A stretch of 59,205 nt of DNA. Source: Acidobacteriota bacterium (GTDB lineage: Bacteria; Acidobacteriota; Thermoanaerobaculia; Thermoanaerobaculales; Thermoanaerobaculaceae). Position numbers and translations under genes: made by a program. Positions within the stretch are counted from its first letter, which is position 1; each line of letters begins with the position of its first letter. Location: assembly GCA_004298115.1 (NCBI GenBank), contig SCRJ01000103.1:1-59205 (forward strand), in the 5' to 3' direction. Positions 45,501-53,927 of this stretch are shown piece by piece. Under the pieces are notes generated by a model. That model ran no database searches. It had not been told where the DNA came from and saw only the letters and a program-made list of their open reading frames with translations.

Positions 45501-45957
45501 AGCAGTTTGCGGTCGTGCCGAAGCCGACGAAGTCCACCACCCCGAGCGCGGAGCCGGGGCACGTGCCGGTGAGCAAAGTCTGGTTGCTCACCAGGGCGAC
45601 CTTGCCGGCGGTGCCACTCATGGCGATCGTCCCGGTGGCGTCGGGCGTCGGCAGGTTCGTGGTGCCGCCGCTCCCTGCCGCCTCCTGCACCAGGTAGTAC
45701 TGGCCGGCTGCGATCGAGCCCGAGAGGTTCGTCCTCTGCCAGCTCGATCCGGCGGCACTCGCGTACTGGACCGACCATCCCGAGAGGCTCGCCGTGGACG
45801 AGCCGGCGTTGAAGATCTCGATGAAGTCGTTCTTGTACGTCGCGCCGGCGTTGCCGCCGCCGCCATACACCTGGCTGACGACGAGCTGGGCGGCGACCTG
45901 TTGGGCGACGAGGAGGATGGACAACGCCAAGGCGAACGCAAGGGGGGTGCGCTTCAT
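42583..45957 (-). CDS. ExeM/NucH-type extracellular endonuclease with IPTL-CTERM-like anchor
   Basis: The 1124-residue protein starts with a signal peptide and a lamin-tail domain (about residues 25-150, VYGGGGNAGATYKNDFIEIFNAG). It continues with an Ig-like part, an OB-like region and an endonuclease/exonuclease/phosphatase domain (about 570-860). The catalytic motifs are visible: SFNMERF, GVEEMGN, VNHLRS, VGDYNAYEV, LDHVLVN and SDHDMP. Two Ig-like domains follow. The C-terminus is IPALGTAGLALLALLLAGLGALFLARARG-like, close to the IPTLxxWGL + hydrophobic + basic pattern of IPTL-CTERM. This suggests exosortase-dependent anchoring. The enzyme would degrade extracellular DNA. GGAAGGAGAG precedes the ATG. 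Confidence 0.9.
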   Translation of the reverse strand: MKRTPLAFALALSILLVAQQVAAQLVVSQVYGGGGNAGATYKNDFIEIFNAGSSTASLSGWSVQYASAAGSSWQRTNLSGSIAAGQYYLVQEAAGSGGTTNLPTPDATGTIAMSGTAGKVALVSNQTLLTGTCPGSALGVVDFVGFGTTANCYEGAGPTATLSNTTAAIRAGAGCTDTNNNGADFATGAPTPRNTASPTNVCSSGPTPLAIGTVSPLPAATVLQPYSQTFAASGGSGSGYVFLQTAGTLPPGLTLTGATLAGSPTDDSGSPYTFTIQVTDSAEATATKDFTLTVNPIPPCTVTQTIAAIQGNGTASPFAGSIVTTSGIVTGRKSNGFFIQMPAAGDSDATTSDGVFVYGSAPAAAAVGNSVCVTGTVQEYVPSADPNSPSTTEVGLPTSVFALSTDNSLPSPVVLTAADTDPAGALLFLQRYEGMRVQVNSLTVTGPTRGNLSEANATSTSNGVFNGVITGIARPFREAGVQLPDPLPAGSPCCVPHWDANPEVLAVNSLGQTGGTALDVASGAVVSGLVGPLEYASRSFTIDLDPAPAPGVANNTLTFTPAPAATSAELTIASFNMERFYDTANDPSVSDVVLTATAYANRLNKASLAIRNVLRTPDVLGVEEMGNLATLQAVAAKVNADAVTAGDPDPNYQAYLDLGNDVGGINVGFLVKASRVTVVDVTQVGSTATYVDPVSGNPATLNDRPPLVLRATVTRSGSDQALPFTVIVNHLRSLSGIDDPTDGPRVRAKREAQAEFLAGLIQTRQTADPTENIVSVGDYNAYEVNDGYADVMGVVRGTPVPTDQVVEPPATITSPALTDLLAGAPADQRYSYTYSGTAQVLDHVLVNPNMMGRLARFAYARNGADFPEVFRNDPNRPERLSDHDMPVAYFTLPLNHTPAAVAQSQGTAVNTPTTFVLNASDPDAGDTVALATTAPPANGSVTYDDATRQATYTPTAGFTGADSFTYSITDQGGLTASATVTLAVNPLAAIAATGGTPQAAPVNVPFAQPLQATVTDTAGNPALGVTVTFTAPASGPSGTFPGHALTVTASTDASGVATSPVFTANGTVGSYTVTASAAGVAGTATFAFENLEVVEIPALGTAGLALLALLLAGLGALFLARARG

Positions 45958-46049
45958 CGGACTCTCTCCTTCCGAGGTGGACCTGCGACTCGTCGGGAGC
46001 CGCAGTGAGTGTACAAAGCGGCCGGGGACTTGGCCGCGAGATGAGACAT
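45954..46049 (-). CDS. Putative 31-residue leader ORF overlapping the nuclease start
   Basis: An ATG 7 nt after a TATGAT box opens a 31-codon frame (MSHLAAKSPAALYTHC...) with a basic end. Its TGA overlaps the ATG of the nuclease gene (ATGA). The nuclease also has its own ribosome binding site, so coupling is not required. In G+C-rich DNA such a frame may be open by chance. Confidence 0.35.
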   Translation of the reverse strand: MSHLAAKSPAALYTHCGSRRVAGPPRKERVR

Positions 46050-46056
46050 GCGGTGG

Positions 46057-46062
46057 ATCATA
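46057..46062 (-). promoter_or_regulatory. -10 box TATGAT
   Basis: Read on the minus strand, TATGAT lies 7 nt before the leader ATG and about 100 nt before the nuclease ATG. A second candidate, TACACT at 46008-46013, lies nearer the nuclease gene. The 352-bp divergent region also holds the tricorn promoter. Confidence 0.5.
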
Positions 46063-46248
46063 ACGCGCCCCGTGTGAATTTGGCATGCAGGGTCGGTCGA
46101 TGACCCGGCATCCGGCTGCGGCGCGGCGGCGCGAACCTTCTGCGGCTGCCCGACGTAGTTCCGAGCATGGACGTTTCCACCGGGCGGCCCGGCCCGCCGT
46201 ACGCCGCCGACGTGGTGGCGGCCCGCGCGGCGTGCGGCCGCCGGGTAG

Positions 46249-46254
46249 TATCCT
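46249..46254 (+). promoter_or_regulatory. -10 box TATCCT (overlapping TAGTAT)
   Basis: TATCCT ends 8 nt before the leader ATG of the tricorn gene. An overlapping TAGTAT at 46246-46251 would give 11 nt. The region between the two divergent promoters shows no other clear signal. Confidence 0.45.
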
Positions 46255-46262
46255 CGGCCGCG

Positions 46263-46313
46263 ATGCAAGAGGGACACGTTCTCACCGAGATCCTGACAAG
46301 GGAGACCCCATGA
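46263..46313 (+). CDS. Putative 16-residue leader ORF overlapping the tricorn start
   Basis: An ATG 8 nt after TATCCT opens a 16-codon frame (MQEGHVLTEILTRETP) whose TGA overlaps the tricorn ATG as ATGA. The main gene has AAGGGAG 6 nt upstream, within this leader. Its coding status is unproven. Confidence 0.35.
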   Translation: MQEGHVLTEILTRETP

Positions 46314-49300
46314 AGACAGTGCTCAAGCTCGTCCTTGCCGCCCTGCTGCCGGCGGCGCTTGGCATCGGCGCCGCCGCGGCCACGACCCCCACGCCGCTGC
46401 TGTTGCGCTCGCCGAGCGTGAGCGCGACGCAGATCGCGTTCGCGTATGGCGGCGAGATCTGGACCGTCCCCCGCGCCGGCGGCGAGGCCGTGCGCCTGGT
46501 CACCGGCAGCGGTCGCCTGAGCGGGCCGATCTTCTCCCCGGACGGAGCGATGATCGCGTACACGGGGGAGTTCGACGGCAACGTCGACGTTTATGTGGTG
46601 GCTGCATCCGGCGGCGAGCCGCGCCGGCTCACCTACCACCCCGGCGCCGACGTCGCGCTCGCCTGGACGCCCGACGGGCGGGTGGCGTTCCGCTCGCCGC
46701 GCGCGAGCGTCGCCGACCCCGAGCAGCTGTACACGGTGCCGGTCGCCGGCGGATTCCCGACCGAGGTGCCGCTGCCGCGCGTCGAGGAGGCGTCGTACTC
46801 GCCCGACGGCTCGCACCTCGCGTACGAGCCCAACTTTCAGTGGGAGCCGGCGTGGAAGTCGTACCGAGGCGGGCAGACGGCGACGATCTGGATCGCCGAC
46901 CTTGCCGACTCCAGCGTCGTGGCGATCCCGCAGGAGAAGAACTCGAACGACCGCAACCCGATGTGGGTGGGTGACACGGTCTACTTCCTCTCCGACCGCA
47001 ACGGGCCGGTGAGCCTGTTCGCGTACGACCTCCGCACCCGAACGGTGCGCCAGGTCGTCGCCAACGGCGGACTCGACATCGGCTCGGCCTCGGCCGGCCC
47101 CGGGGCGATCGTGTACGAGCAGTTCGGCTCGGTCCACCTGCTCGACCTCGCCAGCGGCGAGAACCGGACGGTGCCGGTGCGGGTCGCGGCCGACATGCCG
47201 CAGCTGCGTCCGCACCTGCTCGCGCTCGACCCGGTCAAGGACGTGCTCGCCGCCGGCATCTCGCCGACCGGCCAGCGCGCCGTGTTCGAGGCGCACGGCG
47301 AGATCGTCACCGTGCCGGCGGAGAAGGGCGACATCCGCGACATCACGAACACGGTGGGCGCGGCGGAGCGCGACCCGGCGTGGTCGCCGGACGGCGCCCG
47401 GATCGCCTACTTCTCCGACGAGTCCGGCGAGTACGCACTGCACGTGCGGCGGCAGGACGGCCTCGGCGACGTGCAGAAGATCGCCCTCGGCCAGCCGCCG
47501 TCGTTCTTCTACGAGCCGACCTGGTCGCCCGACGGCAAGAAGATCGCGTACAACGACAAGCGCCTCAACCTCTGGGTCGTGGACCTCGAGCACCCGGTGC
47601 CGGTGAGGGTGGACACCGACCGCTTCGACTCGCCGGCGCACGAGTTCGACGTGCGCTGGTCCCCGGACAGCCGCTGGCTCGCGTACACCAAGCAGCTGCC
47701 GAGCCAGCTGCGCGCGGTGTTCGTCTACTCGCTCGCCGGCGGCAAGGCGACGCAGGTCACCGACGGGATGAGCGACGCGCTCTACCCGGTGTTCGACCGC
47801 GGCGGCAAGTACCTCTACTTCACCGCGAGCACCGACATGGGGTTGACGGCGGGGTGGCTCGACATGACGAGCATCGGCCACCCGGTCACGCGCAGCGTCT
47901 ACGCGGCCGTGCTCGCCAAGGATGTCCCGTCGCCGATCCCGCCGCAGAGCGACGAGGAGAAGGGGAAGGACGCCGACAAGGAAGAGAAGGACGCTGCCGC
48001 CCCTGCCGACGGGAAGAAGGTGGACGCCAAGACCAAGGACGGCAAGACCGAGGCGGCGGCCAAGGTGGAGATCGACTTCGCCGGCCTCGACCAGCGCATC
48101 GTCGCGCTGCCGATCCCGGCGAAGAACTACCGCGGGCTGTGGGCCGGCAAGGAGGGGGCACTCTACCTGGTCGCGGGGCCGCTCGTCGGCGGCGAAGACG
48201 GCCCGCCGACGCTGACCGCGTCGCGGTTCGACCTCGCGACGCGCAAGACGGAGCCGCTGCTCGAGGGGATCTCGGCGTTCGCGCTCTCCGCCAACGGCGA
48301 GAAGATGCTCTACCGCATGGGTCCTGCCTGGCACATCGCGGCCGCCGACAAGCCGCCCAAGGCGGGCGACGGGGCGCTGGCGATGAAGGAGTTCAAGGTC
48401 TGGGTCGACCCGAAGGCGGAGTGGGCGCAGATGTACCGCGAGGTCTGGCGGATCGAGCGCGACTTCTTCTACGACCCGCACTTCCACGGTCTCGACCTGG
48501 CCGCGGCGGAGACGGCGTACGCGCCGTACCTCGCCGGCATCGCCAGCCGCGACGACCTCACCGCGCTGTTCGCCGAGATGACCGGCAACCTCACCGTCGG
48601 GCACATGTTCGTCCGCGGCGGCGCGGAGCCGAAGAGCGACAAGGTCAGCGTCGGGCTGCTCGGCGCCGACTACACGGTCGAGAACGGACGCTACCGCATC
48701 GCCCGCGTGTTCAGCGGCGAGAACTGGAACCCCGACCTGCAGGCGCCGCTGACCCAGCCCGGCGTGGACGTCAAGGCCGGCGAGTACCTCCTCGCCGTCA
48801 ACGGCCGGGACGTCACTACAGCCGACAACGTCTACAGCTTCTTCCTCGCAACCGCAGGGAAGCAGACCGTGATCCGGGTCGGGCCGAACGCGAACGGCCA
48901 GGGGGCGCGCGACGTGACCGTGGTGCCGGTGGCGAGCGAGCGCAACCTGCGCCACCTCGCGTGGGTCGAGGGGAACCGCCGCAAGGTGGAGGAACTCTCG
49001 GGCGGCAAGGTCGCCTACGTCTACCTTCCCGACACGGCGGACGGCGGCTACACCAGCTTCAACCGCTACTTCTTCGCCCAGGTGGGGAAGCAGGCCGCCG
49101 TGCTCGACGAGCGCTTCAACCACGGCGGCGACCTGGCCGACTACGTCATCCAATACCTCAACCGGCCGCCGATGTGCCGGGTGATGACCCGCGAGGGCGA
49201 GGACTACACCGAGCCGGTGGAGGCGATCTACGGACCGAAGGTCATGATCATCAACCAGTTCGCCGGCTCGGGCGGGGACGCGATGCCGTGGTACTTCCGC

Positions 49301-49639
49301 AAGGCGGGCATCGGGCCGCTGGTGGGTGTGCGGACGTGGGGCGGTCTCGTCGGGATCGGCGGCTACCCGCTGCTGATGGACGGCGGCCGCATTACGGCGC
49401 CCCGCTGGGCGATCTACGGCCTGGCCGGCAAGTGGGAGGTCGAAAACGAGGGGATCGCGCCCGACGTCGAGGTCGAACAGGACCCGAAGCTGGTGCGCGA
49501 GGGGCACGACCCGCAGCTCGAGCGGGCGGTGCAGACGGTGCTCGATCTGCTCGCCAAGAACCCGCCCCCGACGTTCGAGCGGCCGCCGTACCCGGTGTAC
49601 GAGCACCCGCTGCCGCAGTGGCCGGCCGGTTCGAGCTGA
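46310..49639 (+). CDS. Secreted tricorn protease homolog (S41 core)
   Basis: The 1109-residue protein has a signal peptide, two beta-propellers (about residues 30-330 and 335-600) with repeated SPDG strands, a charged Lys/Glu/Asp-rich linker and a C1 domain (about 690-750). A PDZ-like domain (VDVKAGEYLLAVNGRDV) and the S41 C2 domain follow. The nucleophile is Ser987 in NQFAGSGGDAMP, followed by VRTWGGLVGIGG as in tricorn. Tricorn digests peptides released by other proteases; with an export signal it acts in the periplasm or outside. A strong intrinsic terminator ends the transcript. Confidence 0.93.
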   Translation: MKTVLKLVLAALLPAALGIGAAAATTPTPLLLRSPSVSATQIAFAYGGEIWTVPRAGGEAVRLVTGSGRLSGPIFSPDGAMIAYTGEFDGNVDVYVVAASGGEPRRLTYHPGADVALAWTPDGRVAFRSPRASVADPEQLYTVPVAGGFPTEVPLPRVEEASYSPDGSHLAYEPNFQWEPAWKSYRGGQTATIWIADLADSSVVAIPQEKNSNDRNPMWVGDTVYFLSDRNGPVSLFAYDLRTRTVRQVVANGGLDIGSASAGPGAIVYEQFGSVHLLDLASGENRTVPVRVAADMPQLRPHLLALDPVKDVLAAGISPTGQRAVFEAHGEIVTVPAEKGDIRDITNTVGAAERDPAWSPDGARIAYFSDESGEYALHVRRQDGLGDVQKIALGQPPSFFYEPTWSPDGKKIAYNDKRLNLWVVDLEHPVPVRVDTDRFDSPAHEFDVRWSPDSRWLAYTKQLPSQLRAVFVYSLAGGKATQVTDGMSDALYPVFDRGGKYLYFTASTDMGLTAGWLDMTSIGHPVTRSVYAAVLAKDVPSPIPPQSDEEKGKDADKEEKDAAAPADGKKVDAKTKDGKTEAAAKVEIDFAGLDQRIVALPIPAKNYRGLWAGKEGALYLVAGPLVGGEDGPPTLTASRFDLATRKTEPLLEGISAFALSANGEKMLYRMGPAWHIAAADKPPKAGDGALAMKEFKVWVDPKAEWAQMYREVWRIERDFFYDPHFHGLDLAAAETAYAPYLAGIASRDDLTALFAEMTGNLTVGHMFVRGGAEPKSDKVSVGLLGADYTVENGRYRIARVFSGENWNPDLQAPLTQPGVDVKAGEYLLAVNGRDVTTADNVYSFFLATAGKQTVIRVGPNANGQGARDVTVVPVASERNLRHLAWVEGNRRKVEELSGGKVAYVYLPDTADGGYTSFNRYFFAQVGKQAAVLDERFNHGGDLADYVIQYLNRPPMCRVMTREGEDYTEPVEAIYGPKVMIINQFAGSGGDAMPWYFRKAGIGPLVGVRTWGGLVGIGGYPLLMDGGRITAPRWAIYGLAGKWEVENEGIAPDVEVEQDPKLVREGHDPQLERAVQTVLDLLAKNPPPTFERPPYPVYEHPLPQWPAGSS

Positions 49640-49665
49640 ACCGGTCCGGCCGGCGGCGGGAGCGA

Positions 49666-49705
49666 GCCCCGGCGCGAGCGGCCGTCGCGCCGGGGCCCTC
49701 GTTTT
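49666..49705 (+). terminator. Intrinsic terminator of the tricorn gene
   Basis: A perfect 12-bp stem (GCCCCGGCGCGA and its complement) with a 7-nt loop is followed by CCTCGTTTTG. It lies 26 nt after the stop codon. The next possible -10 box (TACCGT) begins 3 nt after it. Confidence 0.88.
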
Positions 49706-49707
49706 GC

Positions 49708-49784
49708 TACCGTGCGGCGGTGGCGGCGGCGGTGCGGACCGCGGCCCCGTGAGGGCGGCCCGCGGGACGCTGGAGGACGCATGA
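49708..49784 (+). other. TACCGT box and two chained leader ORFs before the 5'-nucleotidase gene
   Basis: TACCGT (49708-49713) ends 6 nt before a GTG opening a 10-codon frame (49720-49752). Its TGA overlaps a second GTG (GTGA) that opens an 11-codon frame (49749-49784), whose TGA overlaps the ATG of the nucleotidase gene. The main gene has GGAGGA at 6-7 nt, so these may be accidental. Confidence 0.3.
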
Positions 49785-51379
49785 AGAAGGCACTGAGGGG
49801 CGCGGTTCTCGTCCTGGTCCTGTTGGCGGCGCAGGCGTGGCCCGCCCTCGCCAAGGCGATCACGATCACGATCCTGCACACCAACGACATGCACGCCCAC
49901 GTGGAACCGTTCACGCAGCGCGGGCACGAGATGGGCGGTTACGCGCGGCAGGAAACGCTCATCAACCGCTTCCGCGCCAGCGACCCGAACCCGATCCTGC
50001 TCTCGGCGGGCGACACGTTCCAGGGAACGCTGTACTTCAACGTCTACCACGGGCTCGCCGACCTCGCGTTCATGAACCTTGCCGGCTACCAGGCGATGGC
50101 GGTCGGCAACCACGAGTTCGATCGCGGGTCGGCCGTGCTCGCCCGCTTCGCGAGCCTCGCCCGCTTCCCGCTTCTCGCCGCGAACCTGGACGTCAACGGC
50201 GACAAGGACCTCGCCGGGATGATCAAACCGTCCGCGATCCTCGAGGTCGGCGGCGAGCGGATCGGGATCGTCGGCGCCGTGACCCCCGATTTGCGGACCA
50301 TCAGCACGCCCGGTCCCGAAATCAAGTTGAAGGATCTCGTGAGCAGCGTGCAGGCCGCGGTCGACGGGTTGACCCGCGACGGCGTGGACAAGATCATCCT
50401 CCTCTCGCACATCGGCTACGACGCGGACAAGGACCTCGCCCCCAGGCTCAGGGGGGTCGACGTGATCGTCGGCGGCCACAGCCACACGCTGCTGGGGACC
50501 GTCCCCGGCCTGCCGCAGCCGGCCGGCCCCTACCCGACCGTGCTCAAGGACCTGGATGGAAACACCGTCCTCGTGGTGCAGGCGTGGGACTGGGGCCGGG
50601 TGCTGGGCCGCATCGAGGTGAGCTTCGACGGCGCCGGCCGCGTGGCGAGCTGGGCCGACGCCCTCCCCGTGCCGATCGTTCCTTCGGTCCCCGAGGACCC
50701 GACGGTCGCGAGCATGGTGGCGGCGTTCTCGCTGCCGCTCGCCGCCGCGCGCGACCAGGTCGTCGGCCACACCGTCACCGGCGTGGCGAGGACGAGGGTC
50801 ACCCCGCGGCACGCCGACAGCCCGATGGCGGACGTGATCACCGACGCGATGCTGGCGGCCACCGAGAAGGCCGGGTCCGTCGCCGCGTTCGTCAACGCCG
50901 GCGGCGTGCGCGCCGGTCTCGACCCCGGGCCGATCACCTACGGCCAGGCGGTGACGGTGCAGCCGTTCAACAACACACTCGTCCAGCTCGACCTCACCGG
51001 CGCCGAGCTCAAGGCGGTGCTCGAGGAGACCCTGGGCGGGATGCCCGGCAACGCGTCCGGCCTCCTGTACCCATCCCGGGGTACCTCGTACGTCATCGAC
51101 ATCGGAAGGCCGGCGGGGGATCGGGTCGAGGACCTCGAGGTCGGCGGCAAGCCGGTCCAGCCCGACGCCACCTACCGGATCACCCTGCCCAGCTTCGTCG
51201 CGGGCGGCGGCGACGCCCACCCGCTGGCGAAGAACGCCAAGGGCTACCGATACGACACCGGGATCCTCGACATCGACGCATTCGTGGACTACCTCAAGGT
51301 CCACGACCCGATCGACGGCCGTTTTGCCGGTCGCGTGTCGATCGTCGGGGCGCCCGCAGCCGCGCCGAGGCAACGGTGA
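49781..51379 (+). CDS. Bifunctional UshA-like 5'-nucleotidase/2',3'-cyclic phosphodiesterase
   Basis: The 532-residue protein has a signal peptide and a calcineurin-like metallophosphatase domain with the metal-binding motifs HTNDMHAH, AGDTFQG, GNHEFD, SHIGYDAD and GGHSHT. A C-terminal 5'-nucleotidase domain (about residues 330-515) with NAGGVRAGL and GGGDAHP follows. It removes phosphate from extracellular nucleotides so that nucleosides can be taken up. The start has GGAGGA. It overlaps the phosphoesterase gene by GTGA. Confidence 0.93.
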   Translation: MKKALRGAVLVLVLLAAQAWPALAKAITITILHTNDMHAHVEPFTQRGHEMGGYARQETLINRFRASDPNPILLSAGDTFQGTLYFNVYHGLADLAFMNLAGYQAMAVGNHEFDRGSAVLARFASLARFPLLAANLDVNGDKDLAGMIKPSAILEVGGERIGIVGAVTPDLRTISTPGPEIKLKDLVSSVQAAVDGLTRDGVDKIILLSHIGYDADKDLAPRLRGVDVIVGGHSHTLLGTVPGLPQPAGPYPTVLKDLDGNTVLVVQAWDWGRVLGRIEVSFDGAGRVASWADALPVPIVPSVPEDPTVASMVAAFSLPLAAARDQVVGHTVTGVARTRVTPRHADSPMADVITDAMLAATEKAGSVAAFVNAGGVRAGLDPGPITYGQAVTVQPFNNTLVQLDLTGAELKAVLEETLGGMPGNASGLLYPSRGTSYVIDIGRPAGDRVEDLEVGGKPVQPDATYRITLPSFVAGGGDAHPLAKNAKGYRYDTGILDIDAFVDYLKVHDPIDGRFAGRVSIVGAPAAAPRQR

Positions 51380-52242
51380 GATCGCGCACCACGGCGCTCC
51401 TGACGCTCGCACTCCTCGCCGGTTGCGGCGTCGCCGCCGCGGCCGCGGGCGGCGCGCTGCCGCGGCCCGATCACGTGGTCGTCGTGATCGAGGAGAACAG
51501 GAGCTTTGCGAACATCATCGGCAACCGCGACGCCCCGTACATCAACGAGCTTGCCGCGCGGGGCGCGCTCTTCACCCAGTCCTACGCCCTCGCGCATCCC
51601 AGCCAGCCGAACTACCTCATGCTCTTCGCCGGCTCCGACCTCGGGGTCACGAACGACGGCGTCCCCAGGGTGCTGCCGTTCTCCGCGCCCAACCTCGGCG
51701 CCGAGCTGATCGCCTCCGGGCTCACCTTCCGCGGCTACTCGGAGGACATCCCGGCGGTCGGCTTCCGCGGCAAGAAGGCGGGCGACTACGCCCGCAAGCA
51801 CAACCCATGGGTCAACTGGCAGGGCGCTCCCGCCAACGCGATCCCCGCGGGGTGCAACCTGTCGTTCGCCGCGTGGCCGGCGGACCTCGAGCGGTTGCCG
51901 ACGGTGGCGTTCGTGGTCCCCAACCTGCAGCACGACATGCACGACGGAACGATCGCCCAGGCGGACGCATGGCTGCGCGCGCAGCTCGACCCCTACATCC
52001 GCTGGGCGGCGGCCCACGACAGCCTGTTCGTCCTCACCTTCGACGAGGACGACGGGCGCGAAGGCCAGCGGATCCCGACGTTCTTCGTCGGCCCGATGGT
52101 GCGGCCCGGCCGCTACGAGCAGCGCATCACCCATTACGAGGTGCTGCGAACGCTCGAGCAGATGTACGGCCTCGCGCCATCCGGCGCCGCCGCCAACGCC
52201 GCCCCGATCGACTTCTGCTGGCGGCCCGCGGCGGGGCGCTGA
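51376..52242 (+). CDS. Phosphoesterase-family lipoprotein (acid phosphatase/phospholipase C-like)
   Basis: The product (288 aa) begins with a lipoprotein signal peptide ending LLAGC, so it is lipid-anchored. The phosphoesterase family motifs are present: VVVIEENRSFANI near the start, AHPSQPNYLMLFAG, VPNLQHDMHDG and LTFDEDDG, which provide the metal ligands and nucleophile region. Members are acid phosphatases or phospholipases C. It is translationally coupled to the nucleotidase (GTGA overlap), fitting joint phosphate release from nucleotides or phospholipids. Confidence 0.9.
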   Translation: MRSRTTALLTLALLAGCGVAAAAAGGALPRPDHVVVVIEENRSFANIIGNRDAPYINELAARGALFTQSYALAHPSQPNYLMLFAGSDLGVTNDGVPRVLPFSAPNLGAELIASGLTFRGYSEDIPAVGFRGKKAGDYARKHNPWVNWQGAPANAIPAGCNLSFAAWPADLERLPTVAFVVPNLQHDMHDGTIAQADAWLRAQLDPYIRWAAAHDSLFVLTFDEDDGREGQRIPTFFVGPMVRPGRYEQRITHYEVLRTLEQMYGLAPSGAAANAAPIDFCWRPAAGR

Positions 52243-52256
52243 CCCGGATGTGTACG

Positions 52257-52278
52257 GCGCCGGCTCGCTTGCCGGCGC
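52257..52278 (+). other. Hairpin between phosphoesterase and YiiX-like genes
   Basis: A perfect 8-bp stem (GCGCCGGC and its complement) closes a 6-nt loop in the 53-bp gap, followed by a run of G rather than T. It might stabilise the message or attenuate readthrough. Confidence 0.35.
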
Positions 52279-52295
52279 GGGGGGGCAGCGGGAGA

Positions 52296-53819
52296 ATGCG
52301 CTGGGTTGCGGGGATGACGACACGCGGCGGCGGCAGGGCGAGGTGGCGCCGGGCGGCGGTGCCGGCCGCCCTCGCGGCGGCTCTGGTCGCCGTGCTGTCG
52401 GTCCCCTGCCCCGAGCCGCCGGTGCCGCCGGCCGGCGGCCGCACGCCGTTCGCATGGCGTCAGGACGAGCGCTGGCAGGCGATCGAAGCCGCCTTCCGGG
52501 ACGCCCGCGCGACCGGCTGTCGCAGCCTTGCGCCCCGCATCGGAGCCGAATTCGCCGCGGGCGACCGGCTGCTGGCGGCCGCGGCTGGGCGTCCGCTCGA
52601 GCCGGACGCCCCGGTGCTCGGGGAGATCGAACGGACGGCGTTCGACCTCGGGCCCATGGTTGCGGCGTGTCCGGATCGTATCCCCGAGTACGTCGGTTTC
52701 GCCACGGCGTTGCGCTCGGTGGTCAAGGACCAGTCACGGCGCTGGGACATGAACTCGCCGGCGACCCGGGACCGCCTCTACCGGCTGCTGTACGGCAGCC
52801 GGGCCGCGGTGGAGGAGGCGATGCTGCAGGCTCCAGCCGGTGCGGTGCCCGCCCTCACCCGCTGCGGCGACGAGCCCTCCGCGACCCCGGCGGCCGAGGT
52901 GCTGGGGGTGCGGATCCACAGCGGCGACATCCTCCTCTCCCGCGGCGGCGCGCCGACCTCCGCGCTCATCGCGCGCGGCAACGACTACCCCGGCAACTTC
53001 TCCCACGTGGCGCTCGTCTATGTCGATGCGCGCTCGGGACAGGCCTCGGTCGTCGAGGCCCACATCGAGCGCGGGGTCGCGGTCTCGTCTCTTTCCGACT
53101 ACCTCCGGGACGTCAAGCTCCGCGTCATGGTGTTGCGCGCGCGCGCCGACCTCCCCGGCCTCGCCGCCGACCCGATGCTCCCGCACGAGGCGGCCGCGGC
53201 CGCGTGGCGGGCGGCCGGGCGCCGTCACATCCCGTACGACTTCGCGATGGACTTCCACGACCACTCGCGGCTCTTCTGCTCGGAGGTCGCCTCGGCGGCG
53301 TACGCGAACGCCGGCGTCACGCTCTGGATGGGCCTCTCGCACATCTCCTCGCCCGGGCTCGCCGCCTGGCTCGCGGGGTTCGGCGTGCGCCGCTTCGAGA
53401 CCCAGGAGCCCTCGGACCTGGAGTACGACCCGCAGCTGCGGGTTGTCGCCGAGTGGCGCGACCCGCAGACGCTGTTTCTCGATCACGTGGACAACGCGGT
53501 GGTGGACGCCATGCTCGAGGGGGCCGAGGCCGGAGAATCACTCCGCTACCCGATCGCGTGGCTCCCAGTCGCGCGCCTGGGGAAAGCCTACAGCTGGTTC
53601 CTCAACCGGATGGGGGCGGTGGGTCCTGTGCCGGAGGGGCTCTCGGCCGCCGGGGCGCTGCGCAACCGCGAGTTCACCCGCACCCACGCGGCGATCAGGG
53701 CGCGGGTGCTCCTCCTCGCGGCGGAGTTCGCGCGGCGAAACGGCTACCGGGCGCCGTACTGGGAGCTGGTCGTCCTGGCCCGCGCCGCCCGAGCGCAGGC
53801 CGGGGAGGGGCGCGGCTGA
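52296..53819 (+). CDS. YiiX-like permuted papain-fold protein (NlpC/P60 superfamily)
   Basis: The 507-residue protein has an N-terminal membrane signal (VPAALAAALVAVLSVP). Its C-terminal half carries the YiiX/YebB-type circularly permuted NlpC/P60 motifs: GDILLSRGG, NFSHVALVYVD with the catalytic His, and RLFCSEVASAAY with the Cys. Members are thought to be amidases or transferases of lipids or cell-wall peptides. The N-terminal about 180 residues are helical and unrecognised. The start codon is uncertain; ATG 52314 is an alternative. Confidence 0.8.
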   Translation: MRWVAGMTTRGGGRARWRRAAVPAALAAALVAVLSVPCPEPPVPPAGGRTPFAWRQDERWQAIEAAFRDARATGCRSLAPRIGAEFAAGDRLLAAAAGRPLEPDAPVLGEIERTAFDLGPMVAACPDRIPEYVGFATALRSVVKDQSRRWDMNSPATRDRLYRLLYGSRAAVEEAMLQAPAGAVPALTRCGDEPSATPAAEVLGVRIHSGDILLSRGGAPTSALIARGNDYPGNFSHVALVYVDARSGQASVVEAHIERGVAVSSLSDYLRDVKLRVMVLRARADLPGLAADPMLPHEAAAAAWRAAGRRHIPYDFAMDFHDHSRLFCSEVASAAYANAGVTLWMGLSHISSPGLAAWLAGFGVRRFETQEPSDLEYDPQLRVVAEWRDPQTLFLDHVDNAVVDAMLEGAEAGESLRYPIAWLPVARLGKAYSWFLNRMGAVGPVPEGLSAAGALRNREFTRTHAAIRARVLLLAAEFARRNGYRAPYWELVVLARAARAQAGEGRG

Positions 53820-53927
53820 GATTGCGGGGCGGATCCGAGATCGGTGCCGGGGTCGCGAGGATGGCACGACGGCGAGCACGCTGAGCCGCAGCGCCGCACG
53901 ACGCGGGCGCTGGGAAGGAGGTGCGGG

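Noticed and set aside
41515-46008. Plus-strand open frame of 1497 codons
   Set aside because: It is antisense to the nuclease gene with biased Arg/Gly/Val composition; the nuclease has catalytic motifs and a ribosome binding site.
46058-51412. Minus-strand open frame of 1784 codons
   Set aside because: It lies opposite the tricorn and nucleotidase genes, is Arg/His/Val/Asp-rich and lacks any domain; it is the antisense shadow of G+C-rich genes.
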